This document shows, piece by piece, positions 16,914-25,516 of a stretch of 58,039 nt of DNA (its first letter is position 1; each line of letters starts with the position of its first letter). The position numbers and the translations under genes are program-made. This DNA is from Nocardia pneumoniae NBRC 100136. GTDB lineage: Bacteria > Actinomycetota > Actinomycetes > Mycobacteriales > Mycobacteriaceae. The DNA lies in assembly GCF_000308755.1 (NCBI RefSeq), contig NZ_BAGF01000060.1, positions 1 to 58,039 of the forward strand, written 5' to 3'. The notes beneath the pieces were generated by a model. It had not been told where the DNA came from. It was given only the letters and a program-made list of their open reading frames with translations, and searched no databases.

Positions 16914-17393
16914 TCACCGTCTGCGCTGTGGTCGGCAGGCTCGGATGGAATTGATCACGGCCATGCCGAATGGGCGGAAGTCGTCGCATGGTGGCCGCAC
17001 CCAGACGCGGAATCCCGCCTGCCGCGCACCGGGTGACGGCAACGCGATTTGTGCGCCGAACCGTGATACGGAGACCTTGAGCCGAAACAGCTCGGCGAAC
17101 AGCCTGTTCTCGTCTGGTACATCCGGCACGACGAGGAATGTCCACCGTTTCGAGTGCGGATGCGAGACGATCGGACCAAGCGATATGCCCTGAGTCCGCA
17201 TATGGCTTTTCACCCGCCCACCCAACTCGGCGGGCATCGTGATGGCACCGACTCGGCCCGCTGGCACGATGATGCATCCGAGCTCGGGCTGAACTCTGGC
17301 AGGTAGCCCGCACGTATTTCGGTAGAAATGGCACCGCGTCATCGGCGTATCCGCCTGCACCGCTTGCAGCACCTGCGTGTCGTCTATCCCCAT
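16914..17393 (-). CDS. unknown 159-residue actinobacterial protein
   Basis: Not assigned to a family. The sequence reads MGIDDTQVLQAVQAD, then a segment with a conserved look (LPARVQPELGCIIVPAGRVGAITMP), HSKRWTFLVVPDVP and a C-terminal part rich in arginine. From memory, proteins with this RWTFL segment recur beside HTH-TPR regulators in actinomycetes, but that is not certain. The start at 17393 has GGAGG eight bases upstream, which decides it over an in-frame start at 17477. It is the first gene of the minus-strand unit and divergent from the regulator at 17638. Confidence 0.68.
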   Translation of the reverse strand: MGIDDTQVLQAVQADTPMTRCHFYRNTCGLPARVQPELGCIIVPAGRVGAITMPAELGGRVKSHMRTQGISLGPIVSHPHSKRWTFLVVPDVPDENRLFAELFRLKVSVSRFGAQIALPSPGARQAGFRVWVRPPCDDFRPFGMAVINSIRACRPQRRR

Positions 17394-17637
17394 CCCCGCG
17401 CCTCCATGCTTGCTCGACTGATGAGCACCCGGAGACCGAGAGACTGCCCGATGGGCGACCCAACGCGGTCGGGGCACAAGCCCGGCCCTGGTGCTGGAGT
17501 CAGCCTGGTACAGCGAATGGTGTTGGGCGACAGCGTCGATCGGGCCGCCGGATGTGCGAAATATGCGGTCGACAACACATGCGGCGGCCTACAGTGTGTC
17601 CGTATTGACGCAAATCGGCGCAGGTCAAGGGGTGGAC

Positions 17638-18957
17638 ATGGCCGACAGTTCGATCTTCGCGTGGGACACACCCGAGTTCCGCGCCCACCTGGCCGCCCGG
17701 CGTCCCGGGCGGGCGTTCACGCTGGTCCGCAAGGCCGCGGGCATGACCCAGGCCGGGTTCGGTGAGCTCATGCACTGGGACCGCACGCATGCCGGACGCG
17801 TCGAACGCGACGAGGTCGCCACGATCTGCGACATCTATCAGATGGGCCGCACCGCCGATGCCCTGGGCGTCCCCCGGCTCGCGCTGCTGCCCGCCTTGCT
17901 CGAAACGTCCGACGTTGGGAACATCGAAATCACCGACAGCGAAGGAGCCGACGTGGACCGTAGGCAGTTCGGGCAGGCCAGCGCATTCATCCTCGCCGCC
18001 GCCCTCACCACCACCCCGGCCGCAGCGACCTCCCACGCTGCCACCGGCCAGCTCGTGGGAGCCGACCACGTGCGCTATCTCGCCGATATCGCCGATCAGC
18101 TCTGGGCACACGACAACGACTTCGGCAGCGGCGGACTCGTCAAGACCGCACTCGACCAGTTCGCCATCGCCACACGGCTGCTCGACCATGCCGACTACGA
18201 TCCCCGCACCGGCACCCAACTCGCCGCCGTCGCAGGCAATCTCGGTCTCGTCAGCGGCTGGCTTGCCTACGACGGCGGAGACCAGACCACTGCTGGCAGG
18301 TGCTACAAAGACGCGCTGATCCTCGCCGAACGCGGCGGGGACGACTCGCTGGCCGCCGACATCATCGATGCCCTGCGGCAGCAGGCATGGACGGGCGGAC
18401 GGATGCGCGAAGCCCTCCAACTGAGTCTGCGCGCCAGCGCCCGCAGCCGTCACGACCCCTCCGCTCGCCTGCAAGCCCTCCTCGCCGCCCGTGAAGGCGT
18501 CGCCCACGCAGCCGTCGGCGACCGTCGCCAATGCGAACGTGCCCTCGCCGCCGCCTGGCGCCAAGTCGACCGCGGCCTCGACGACCCCAACGACCCCGTA
18601 CGGCTGCACTACATCACCGAAGCCGAGATCCGTACCATCGAAGCCCACGCCCGCCGCTACCTCGGCCAGCACGACAAAGCCGTCACCATCTACCACGACA
18701 GTGTCACCATCGGCACCCACCCACCGCGCGACGAAGCCTCCTACCGCGCCTACTACGCCGCCTCCCTTGCCCTCCTCGGCGACACCACCACCGCCATCCA
18801 TGAAGGACTCACCGCCCTCACCATGCTCGAAGGGCCCGTGCGGTCACCACGCCTGGTCAACGAATTACGGCCGGTCTACCTCGCCGCACGGCAGACCGGC
18901 GGCGACGACGCCGACCAGTTCCGAACACGATTCGATGACCTGGTTCCCACAGCGTAG
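17638..18957 (+). CDS. HTH-TPR transcriptional regulator
   Basis: A 439-residue protein. The N-terminal helix-turn-helix (TLVRKAAGMTQAGFGELMH, about residues 27-45) is of the XRE type; the segment through residue 90 (ALGVPRLALLPALLE) links to a long alpha-helical part with tetratricopeptide character (repeated ALILAERGGDDS, ALAAAWRQVDRG, HDKAVTIYHDS). Such regulators are frequent next to actinomycete biosynthetic clusters. The ATG at 17638 follows AAGGGG; a GTG two codons earlier is possible. It is divergent from the small-gene/PIG-L unit with 244 bp between, so it may control that unit and itself. The effector is unknown. Confidence 0.85.
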   Translation: MADSSIFAWDTPEFRAHLAARRPGRAFTLVRKAAGMTQAGFGELMHWDRTHAGRVERDEVATICDIYQMGRTADALGVPRLALLPALLETSDVGNIEITDSEGADVDRRQFGQASAFILAAALTTTPAAATSHAATGQLVGADHVRYLADIADQLWAHDNDFGSGGLVKTALDQFAIATRLLDHADYDPRTGTQLAAVAGNLGLVSGWLAYDGGDQTTAGRCYKDALILAERGGDDSLAADIIDALRQQAWTGGRMREALQLSLRASARSRHDPSARLQALLAAREGVAHAAVGDRRQCERALAAAWRQVDRGLDDPNDPVRLHYITEAEIRTIEAHARRYLGQHDKAVTIYHDSVTIGTHPPRDEASYRAYYAASLALLGDTTTAIHEGLTALTMLEGPVRSPRLVNELRPVYLAARQTGGDDADQFRTRFDDLVPTA

Positions 18958-19139
18958 ATCGCTCGGCGGACACAAGCAGCCGCCAGATCTCAGCTGAGGA
19001 CCGGCGAGGGCGGATGCAATAGGTCGGTTGGACATCCTCGGTCCGCCAGCGCCGCTGACGATTCGCACAAGAGTCTCGGATACCTGCGCCAGCGCCATCG
19101 GACTCGATTGGGTGGTTATCCGGATGAGGAGCGGCGCGG

Positions 19140-19871
19140 CTATGGCTCGATCTCGATGTGGTCGATGTCGAGTGCGACGAGAATCGGATGGGGGAGAGTT
19201 CGGCCGCCGGGTCCTCGTGGGCGCACTCGTCGCCGTATGGGAAAGACGAGTCCAGCGAAGGGTCGGTGGTCGTTGCAGTAGTGGGCGGCGCGCGCCCATC
19301 GACCGATCGGGTGGGCAACGTAGTCGTGCCGGCGGATGAGACCGGCGGCGTCGACGTGGAAGGTCTGGTGTCGGGAGTGGGTGTGGAGGTCCGGCGGGAA
19401 GCCGACCTCGAGGCGTCGCCACCGCTCACCGGCTTCCGGCCAGGTCTCGCCTTCGGTGACGGTGACTCCCTCGCGCGTCAGAAGCAGGGGTGTCGAGAGG
19501 TAGTTCCACCATGCGTATCCGGCGAAGTACGCGGCATCCAGAGCGTCCCAGCGGAGGTTGCGACGGAGTCCGCTGAGCCCGGCGAAGGCGGCGCGAGCGT
19601 TACGCCGAGCGTTGATCAGTTCGCCATCGCGGGTCTCGATCCGTACGTCGCCTCGGTCGAACACCGCTTGCTGGTCCTGTTGCGGGAAGCCGAGAAAGAC
19701 GGCGTGCTGTTGCGCCAACTGCACCCGCACGGTCACCTCGGCCATCCGGTTCCCGGGAAAGCGCGAGCGCAGGAGGCCCCCGAATCTCCCATGGGCAGTC
19801 ACGGCCGTCACAGCCCGCCACTGTTCGAGGCCGCCATGGGCAGTGAGGACCTCGTCGAGCAGCCCGCTCAT
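19140..19871 (-). CDS. conserved hypothetical protein
   Basis: A 243-residue protein of unknown function: N-terminal MSGLLDEVLTAHGGLEQWRAV, then beta-strand-rich sequence (RMAEVTVRVQLAQQHAVFLG, VRIETRDGELI) and YFAGYAWWNYLSTPLLLTREG, ending FPIRRRVRPRG and DIDHIEIEP. The alternating strands are compatible with a LolA/LppX-like lipid-binding fold, but no signal peptide is present, so this is only an impression. The gene starts inside the last codons of the HxlR gene (ATGA overlap), so both are made from one mRNA. Confidence 0.72.
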   Translation of the reverse strand: MSGLLDEVLTAHGGLEQWRAVTAVTAHGRFGGLLRSRFPGNRMAEVTVRVQLAQQHAVFLGFPQQDQQAVFDRGDVRIETRDGELINARRNARAAFAGLSGLRRNLRWDALDAAYFAGYAWWNYLSTPLLLTREGVTVTEGETWPEAGERWRRLEVGFPPDLHTHSRHQTFHVDAAGLIRRHDYVAHPIGRWARAAHYCNDHRPFAGLVFPIRRRVRPRGPGGRTLPHPILVALDIDHIEIEP

Positions 19872-20515
19872 GTCTGCGCCCCGGCCAGCACCGTGGTGAC
19901 GACACGCGGATCGCCGTGGACGCTCGCTTGGCCCAGGGCGTCATCGATGCCGATCGCACCGGCGGCGAGTCCCAGGACAACCTCCGGCTCCGCTTCGAGA
20001 ATCGTGTCGGGGCACCGGTCGGGGTGGAGAGTCAGGTGGGGGCCGTCCTTGTCGATTCGCACGGTCAGGAAAAGATCGGCAACCTCGATACCCAGCTCAA
20101 TCGGAGATTCTGCCGTCCTTCCCCGCAGCAGCGCGGGGAGTGCGACGGCCAGCCAGCGAGGCTGAAAGGCATCGCCGCCTCGGCCGCTGACCATCAACGG
20201 GAAGCTCCATCGGATCAACGCCTCGACCGTTTCACGCAGCTCACCGCCCCGCGGCGTCAGCGCGTACACGACACCGCCCGAGGCGGCCAGCCGCCGCTCG
20301 ATCACTCCGCATGACTCCAAGCTCCGAAGGCGGTCGGCGAGCAGGTTGGTGGCTATCCCGCCCAGCGATGCCACGAGTTCGCCGTAGCGCATCGGGCCGG
20401 GGAGGAGCTCGCGGACGACCAGCAGGCTCCAGCGATCCCCCACCACGTCCAGCGAGCGCGCCAGACCGCAGAACTGCCCATAGGAACGAGCTGACTTCCG
20501 CTTGACTTCTTCCAT
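19868..20515 (-). CDS. HxlR family transcriptional regulator with C-terminal SCP2-like part
   Basis: A 215-residue regulator. Residues 15-110 are the HxlR winged helix (CGLARSLDVVGDRWSLLVVRELLPGPMRYGELVASLGGIATNLLADRLRSLE in parts), including the GDRWSLLVVREL signature. The remainder (about 125-215) resembles the sterol-carrier-like domain often attached to such regulators. The start at 20515 was chosen as the ATG just after a perfect palindrome and because it gives the usual family N-terminus. The divergent SnoaL-like gene and the cotranscribed unknown gene are likely targets. Confidence 0.88.
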   Translation of the reverse strand: MEEVKRKSARSYGQFCGLARSLDVVGDRWSLLVVRELLPGPMRYGELVASLGGIATNLLADRLRSLESCGVIERRLAASGGVVYALTPRGGELRETVEALIRWSFPLMVSGRGGDAFQPRWLAVALPALLRGRTAESPIELGIEVADLFLTVRIDKDGPHLTLHPDRCPDTILEAEPEVVLGLAAGAIGIDDALGQASVHGDPRVVTTVLAGAQT

Positions 20516-20519
20516 AAGA

Positions 20520-20533
20520 CTTGATTTATCAAG
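20520..20533. promoter_or_regulatory. palindromic operator in the HxlR/SnoaL intergenic region
   Basis: CTTGAT-TT-ATCAAG is a perfect inverted repeat. It begins five bases upstream of the HxlR start and lies 33 bases before the divergent gene. Position and symmetry suit autoregulation by the HxlR dimer. Confidence 0.6.
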
Positions 20534-20566
20534 CGAACACTCGATGCGCTCCCACGAGAGGTTCCA

Positions 20567-21082
20567 ATGCCGATCTCGGGCCCCGCCACCCCTGCTACCT
20601 CGCTGACCGCAACGGCGGTCGCCGCCCTCCGCACCGCCGGGGAAACCGGCGATGCCGACGCGGTGGCCGAACTCTTGGCGCATGACGTCGTCTTTCACTC
20701 CCCCCTCACCACGCGGCTACGGTTCGAGGGCAAGGAGGAGGTTGCGGCACTGCACCGCGACATCTTCGCCATCCTCGAGGACCTCACCGCCACCGAACCG
20801 CTCGTGCTCGGCGATACGGGATCGTTCTCGTTTCGCGCACGCGTTCGCGGGGTGGAACTCGAAGCCATGAATCTGGTGCGCTGCGACGAGCAGGGGCAGA
20901 TCGTCGAATGCAAGGTCTTCGTCCGCCCGCTCCCGGGCCTCGCGACGCTGTTCGCGACGCTCCCGCCGCGGGTGTCGGCGCGGCGTCGCGGCCGCCTGCA
21001 TGGCGCGCTCGTGGCATCCCTCGCCCGGCCGCTCGCCTTCGCGCTGCGCACCGCCGACCGCTTGGCGCCCTCGTTCCTCTAG
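20567..21082 (+). CDS. SnoaL/NTF2-like protein
   Basis: A 171-residue protein with an NTF2-like cone fold: TAVAALRTAGETGDADAVAELLAHDVVFHSPL is the typical opening, followed by FEGKEEVAALHRDIFAILED, strand SFRARVRGVELEAMNLVRCD and IVECKVFVRPLPGLA. The last 35 residues are basic and hydrophobic, an extension beyond the usual length of about 130. The family includes ketosteroid-isomerase-like enzymes and cyclases; the substrate is unknown. GAGAGG six bases ahead supports the ATG. Divergent from the HxlR gene and probably under its control. Confidence 0.82.
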   Translation: MPISGPATPATSLTATAVAALRTAGETGDADAVAELLAHDVVFHSPLTTRLRFEGKEEVAALHRDIFAILEDLTATEPLVLGDTGSFSFRARVRGVELEAMNLVRCDEQGQIVECKVFVRPLPGLATLFATLPPRVSARRRGRLHGALVASLARPLAFALRTADRLAPSFL

Positions 21083-21740
21083 CTTTGATCTTCGCGTCCG
21101 AGTCACGACCCGAAAGTCCTTCTGACGCAAAGGGACATGATCAACCACGGGCTTCCGCCCATGATCGACCGGCGGCGCGTCGCCAGCACAGACGACAACC
21201 CCGAAGGTTCAAAAAGTCGAGCTGGGCGCGGATACGCTCACCGCTTGCCGAGACATAGCCGAGCATGGACGTGCCCTGGACGCGACCCTCTTCCGTGCTC
21301 GAATGGCCCCCATCGATCCCGCGACTTCCCTATGCTATTTCCCGTAATCGCAAACTTTCCGCGAATTGTGATCCAGGCAACTGAATGCGGCCGGGAAAGC
21401 TTCACGGAAGCAACCGGAAACAAGTAAAACCAGCACCGCCGAGGGCTGTTCAGTTGTGTTAACAAATGTAAAGCGCGAGAGAACCGGTCGTTTCCAAAGC
21501 ATCACCGACCCGGCCGTGAGCCACTCCCTCTGAGCCGCTTTTGACCAGGTCATCGCGCATCCTCCCTGGTCGTCCCTTCGGACGCGGCGCGGCGGCATCG
21601 CGCCACCGTGACCACCACGTTGCGGCGATCTCACAACTCACCACGCACTCGAATGGGCTGTGAGAGAGTTGTTTGGCGAGCCGTCGACGTCTCCTTACCC
21701 TCGACACATCAGCCCGATTTAACAGCTCGAAGGGGACGTC
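21083..21740. promoter_or_regulatory. long leader/promoter region upstream of narG
   Basis: No convincing gene in 658 bases. The stretch 21330-21480 is A/T-rich and contains GTTAAC-AAAT-GTAAAG near 21458-21473, a possible regulator site that does not fit the GlnR or FNR consensus well. CTCACA (21630-21635) and TGTGAG (21659-21664) form an imperfect inverted repeat 70-110 bases before narG. The narG start has AAGGGG eleven to six bases upstream. Confidence 0.4.
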
Positions 21741-24700
21741 GTGGTTAATTCGCGTACCCAGGGTCGCGTACCCTCCACCCCGGCCACCGACGCCGGGGAC
21801 GCCCTCCTGCGGCTGGGAAAATACTTCCACCGGGGCGAGGTGTCCGCCGACCAGCGGACGCTGCACAAGGTCGGCGGTCGCAGCGCCGACGAGTTCTACC
21901 GGGACCGCTGGTCGCACGACAAGGTGGTGCGCTCGACGCACGGCGTGAACTGCACGGGGTCGTGTTCGTGGAAGATCTACGTCAAAGATGGTGTGATCAC
22001 CTGGGAATCGCAGCAGACCGACTACCCGTCCGTCGGCGCCGACAAGCCGGAGTACGAGCCCCGCGGCTGTCCCCGCGGCGCGTCCTTCTCCTGGTACACC
22101 TACTCACCCGCCCGGGTTCGCTATCCCTACGTGCGCGGCACGCTGCTGGAGCTGTACCGGGAAGCCAAGTCCCGGCTCAAAGACCCCGTGCTGGCCTGGG
22201 GCGAGATCGTCGAAGACCCGGAGAAGGCGCGCAACTACAAGGCCGCGCGCGGCAAGGGCGGCTTCGTCCGCGCCGAATGGTGGGAGGCTGCCGAAATCGC
22301 CGCCGCCGCACATGTTTACACGATCAAGCAGTACGGGCCGGACCGCGTCGCCGGGTTCTCGCCGATTCCGGCCATGTCCATGGTGAGCCATGCCGTCGGC
22401 GCCCGGTTCATCTCCCTGCTCGGCGGCTCCATGCTGTCGTTCTACGACTGGTACGCCGACCTGCCGGTGGCCTCGCCGCAGGTGTTCGGCGACCAGACCG
22501 ACGTGCCGGAGTCCGCGGACTGGTTCGACGCGGGCTATCTCATCATGTGGGGCTCCAACGTGCCGGTCACCCGGACGCCGGACGCGCACTACATGACCGA
22601 GGCGCGCTACCGCGGCCAGAAGGTGGTGGTGGTCTCCCCCGACTACGCCGACAACACCAAGTTCGCCGACGAGTGGGTGCCCGCCCGCCCCGGCACCGAC
22701 GCCGCCTTGGCCATGGCGATGGGCCATGTGGTGCTCAAGGAGTTCTTCGTCCAGAAGTCGACGCCGCGCTTCCTCGACTACGTCAAGCGCTACACCGATC
22801 TGCCGTTCCTCATCACACTGGACGAGCGCGACGGGTCGTATGTGCCCGGAAAGTTCCTCACCGCGGCCGATCTCGGCCACACCGGGGAGAACGTGCAGTT
22901 CCAGACGGTGCTGCTGAACGACGAGGCGCAGCCGGTGGTGCCCAACGGGTCGCTCGGCCATCGCTTCGGCGAAGCGGGCGCCGGAAAGTGGAACCTCGAC
23001 CTCGGGGACGTCGATCCCCTGCTGACTCTGTACGGCCGCACCGACGACGCTGCGGCCGTACAGATTCCCCGCTTCGACAGCGACACCCCCGGCGTGCTCA
23101 CCCGCGGCGTGCCGACCACGACGGTCGCGGGCAAACGCGTCACCACGGTCTTCGATCTGCTGCTGGCCCAGTACGGCGTCGGCCGCGACGGCCTGCCCGG
23201 AACCTGGGCGAGCGGCTACGACGACGCGGCCGAGCCCTACACCCCGGCCTGGCAGGAGGCCATCACCGGCGTGCCCGCCGTGCAGGCCGAGCGCATCGCG
23301 CGGGAGTTCGCCGACAACGCCGACCGCTCCGGCGGCCGCTCGATGATCCTGATGGGCGCGGGCACCAACCACTGGTTCCACTCCGACCAGATCTACCGCG
23401 CGTTCTTCACCCTGACCCTGCTGACCGGCTGCCAGGGCGTGAACGGCGGCGGCTGGGCGCATTACGTCGGGCAGGAGAAGTGCCGCCCGGTCACCGGGTG
23501 GTCCACGCTGGCGTTCGGTCTGGACTGGCAGCGCCCGCCGCGGCAGATGCAGGGCACGGTGTTCTGGTATCTGACCAACGACCAGTGGCGCTACGACCCG
23601 TTCACCGCGGAGTCGTTCGCCTCGCCGCTGGGCGACGGGAAGTTCGCCGGTCGCACGGCCGCCGACAACATCGCGCTGGCCACCCGGCTTGGCTGGATGC
23701 CGAGCTACCCGACGTTCGACCGCAATCCGCTCGACCTGGTGGACGAGGCCGAGGCCGCGGGCAAAACCGCGCCCGAGCACGTGGTCGACGGGCTGAAGTC
23801 CGGTGACCTGCGGTTCGCCTGCGAGGACCCGGACGCGCCGGAGAACTTCCCGCGCTGCCTGACCGTGTGGCGGGCCAACCTGCTCGGCTCCTCCGGCAAG
23901 GGCAACGAGTACTTCCAGCGCCATCTGCTCGGCGCCGACTCCAACTTGCAGACCACCGACGCCACCGGCGTGCGGCCCCAAGAGCTGAACTGGCGCGAGA
24001 CCGCCGCCACCGGCAAGCTGGACCTGCTGCTGTCGCTGGACTTCCGGATGACCAGCACCACGCTGTTCTCCGACATCGTGCTGCCCGCCGCCACCTGGTA
24101 CGAGAAGCACGACCTGTCCTCCACCGACATGCACCCGTTCGTGCACGCCTTCTCCCCGGCCATCTCGCCGCCGTGGGAGGCGAAGACCGACTTCGACGCC
24201 TTCCACCGGATCGCGCGCGGCTTCTCCTGGATGGCCGAGAAGCACCTGGGCAAGCGCAAGGACATCGTCGCCGTGCCGCTGCAGCACGATTCGCCGGACG
24301 CCACCGCGCAGGCGGGCGGGCGCGTGCTGGACTGGAAAGCCGGTGAGTGCGAACCCATTCCGGGCAAGACCATGCCGAAGCTGGTGGTCGTCGAACGCGA
24401 CTACCCGAAGCTCGCGGAGAAGATGGCCGCGCTCGGGCCGCTGATCGACACGCTCGGCGTCACCACCAAGGGCGTCACCACCTACCCCGACCAGGAGGTC
24501 GAGTACCTCGCCGGGGTGAACGGCACCGTGGTGTCCGGCATCGCGCAGGGACGCCCGTCACTGGCCAAGGACACGCACGCGGCCGAGGCGATCCTCGCGC
24601 TGTCGGGCACCACCAACGGCAGGCTCGCGGTGGAGGGCTTCCACGCGCTGGAACGCCGCACCGGCACCAAGCTGGCCGACCTGGCCGCCGAGCACGAGGG

Positions 24701-25451
24701 CAAGCGAATCTCCTTCGCCGACACCCAGGCTCGCCCGGTACCGGTGATCACCTCGCCGGAGTGGTCGGGCAGCGAGACCGGCGGACGCAGGTACTCGCCG
24801 TTCACCATCAACACCGAGCGGCTCAAGCCCTGGCACACGCTCACCGGGCGGCAGCATTTCTACCTCGACCACGACTGGATGATCGAACTCGGCGAGCAGC
24901 TGCCGATCTTCCGTCCGCCGCTGGACATGACCGCGCTGTTCCGCGAGCCCGCGGTGGGCGAGGTCGGCGAGAAGGGCGTCACCGTGCGCTACTTGACGCC
25001 GCACTCGAAGTGGTCGATCCACTCCGCCTACCAGGACAACCTGCACATGCTGACGCTCTCCCGCGGCGGGCAGACGATCTGGATGTCCGACCGCGACGCC
25101 GCGAAGATCGGTGTGGCGGACAACGACTGGATCGAGGCGATCAACCGCAACGGCATCGTGGTGGCCCGCGCGATCGTCAGCCACCGGATGCCGGAGGGCA
25201 CGGTGTTCATGTACCACGCCCAGGACCGTGCGGTGGACGTGCCGCGCATCGAGGGCATCGGCGAGGACACCAAGGGCCGCGGCAAGCGCGGCGGCATCCA
25301 CAACGCGCTCACCCGCATCATGATCAAGCCCTCGCATCTCATCGGCGGCTACGCGCAGCAGTCCTTCGCGCTGAACTACCACGGCCCCACCGGAAATCAG
25401 CGCGACGAGGTCACCACGATCCGCAAGCGCTCGCAGGAAGTGGAGTACTGA
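21741..25451 (+). CDS. narG: respiratory nitrate reductase, alpha subunit
   Basis: Molybdenum catalytic subunit of membrane-bound nitrate reductase, 1236 residues, normal length. The FS0 iron-sulfur ligands are His67, Cys71, Cys75 and Cys110 (THGVNCTGSCSW, then PRGCPRG), with the same spacing as His49/Cys53/Cys57/Cys92 of E. coli. The molybdenum-ligand aspartate is Asp240 in YDWYADLP. There is no signal peptide, as expected for the cytoplasm-facing NarG. The GTG at 21741 follows AAGGGG. It reduces nitrate to nitrite with electrons from quinol passed through NarI and NarH. Its 3' end is partly duplicated before narH. Confidence 0.97.
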   Translation: MVNSRTQGRVPSTPATDAGDALLRLGKYFHRGEVSADQRTLHKVGGRSADEFYRDRWSHDKVVRSTHGVNCTGSCSWKIYVKDGVITWESQQTDYPSVGADKPEYEPRGCPRGASFSWYTYSPARVRYPYVRGTLLELYREAKSRLKDPVLAWGEIVEDPEKARNYKAARGKGGFVRAEWWEAAEIAAAAHVYTIKQYGPDRVAGFSPIPAMSMVSHAVGARFISLLGGSMLSFYDWYADLPVASPQVFGDQTDVPESADWFDAGYLIMWGSNVPVTRTPDAHYMTEARYRGQKVVVVSPDYADNTKFADEWVPARPGTDAALAMAMGHVVLKEFFVQKSTPRFLDYVKRYTDLPFLITLDERDGSYVPGKFLTAADLGHTGENVQFQTVLLNDEAQPVVPNGSLGHRFGEAGAGKWNLDLGDVDPLLTLYGRTDDAAAVQIPRFDSDTPGVLTRGVPTTTVAGKRVTTVFDLLLAQYGVGRDGLPGTWASGYDDAAEPYTPAWQEAITGVPAVQAERIAREFADNADRSGGRSMILMGAGTNHWFHSDQIYRAFFTLTLLTGCQGVNGGGWAHYVGQEKCRPVTGWSTLAFGLDWQRPPRQMQGTVFWYLTNDQWRYDPFTAESFASPLGDGKFAGRTAADNIALATRLGWMPSYPTFDRNPLDLVDEAEAAGKTAPEHVVDGLKSGDLRFACEDPDAPENFPRCLTVWRANLLGSSGKGNEYFQRHLLGADSNLQTTDATGVRPQELNWRETAATGKLDLLLSLDFRMTSTTLFSDIVLPAATWYEKHDLSSTDMHPFVHAFSPAISPPWEAKTDFDAFHRIARGFSWMAEKHLGKRKDIVAVPLQHDSPDATAQAGGRVLDWKAGECEPIPGKTMPKLVVVERDYPKLAEKMAALGPLIDTLGVTTKGVTTYPDQEVEYLAGVNGTVVSGIAQGRPSLAKDTHAAEAILALSGTTNGRLAVEGFHALERRTGTKLADLAAEHEGKRISFADTQARPVPVITSPEWSGSETGGRRYSPFTINTERLKPWHTLTGRQHFYLDHDWMIELGEQLPIFRPPLDMTALFREPAVGEVGEKGVTVRYLTPHSKWSIHSAYQDNLHMLTLSRGGQTIWMSDRDAAKIGVADNDWIEAINRNGIVVARAIVSHRMPEGTVFMYHAQDRAVDVPRIEGIGEDTKGRGKRGGIHNALTRIMIKPSHLIGGYAQQSFALNYHGPTGNQRDEVTTIRKRSQEVEY

Positions 25452-25516
25452 CATGAGCCCGACGAGGTCACCACGCTCTGTCCGTAGGCGTCCGCAGGAA
25501 GTGGAGTACTGACATG
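25403..25516 (+). repeat. partial tandem duplication of the narG end and narH leader
   Basis: Two copies (25403-25455 and 25460-25516) share an identical 16-base left block and an identical 24-base right block that includes the last codons GAA GTG GAG TAC, the TGA stop and the following ACATG. The middle differs (13 versus 17 bases). The second copy supplies the ribosome binding site for narH and contains a 19-codon open frame (ATG at 25453) that ends in the same residues QEVEY. Confidence 0.85.

Noticed and set aside
21335..21553. Minus-strand frame upstream of narG with a methionine start (MTWSKAAQREW)
   Set aside because: No ribosome binding site, mixed composition, and it occupies the expected narG promoter region.
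22104..24287. A 727-codon open frame on the minus strand inside narG
   Set aside because: The residues are low-complexity Gly/Arg/Val/His mixtures typical of the strand opposite a G/C-rich gene; NarG on the plus strand is certain.
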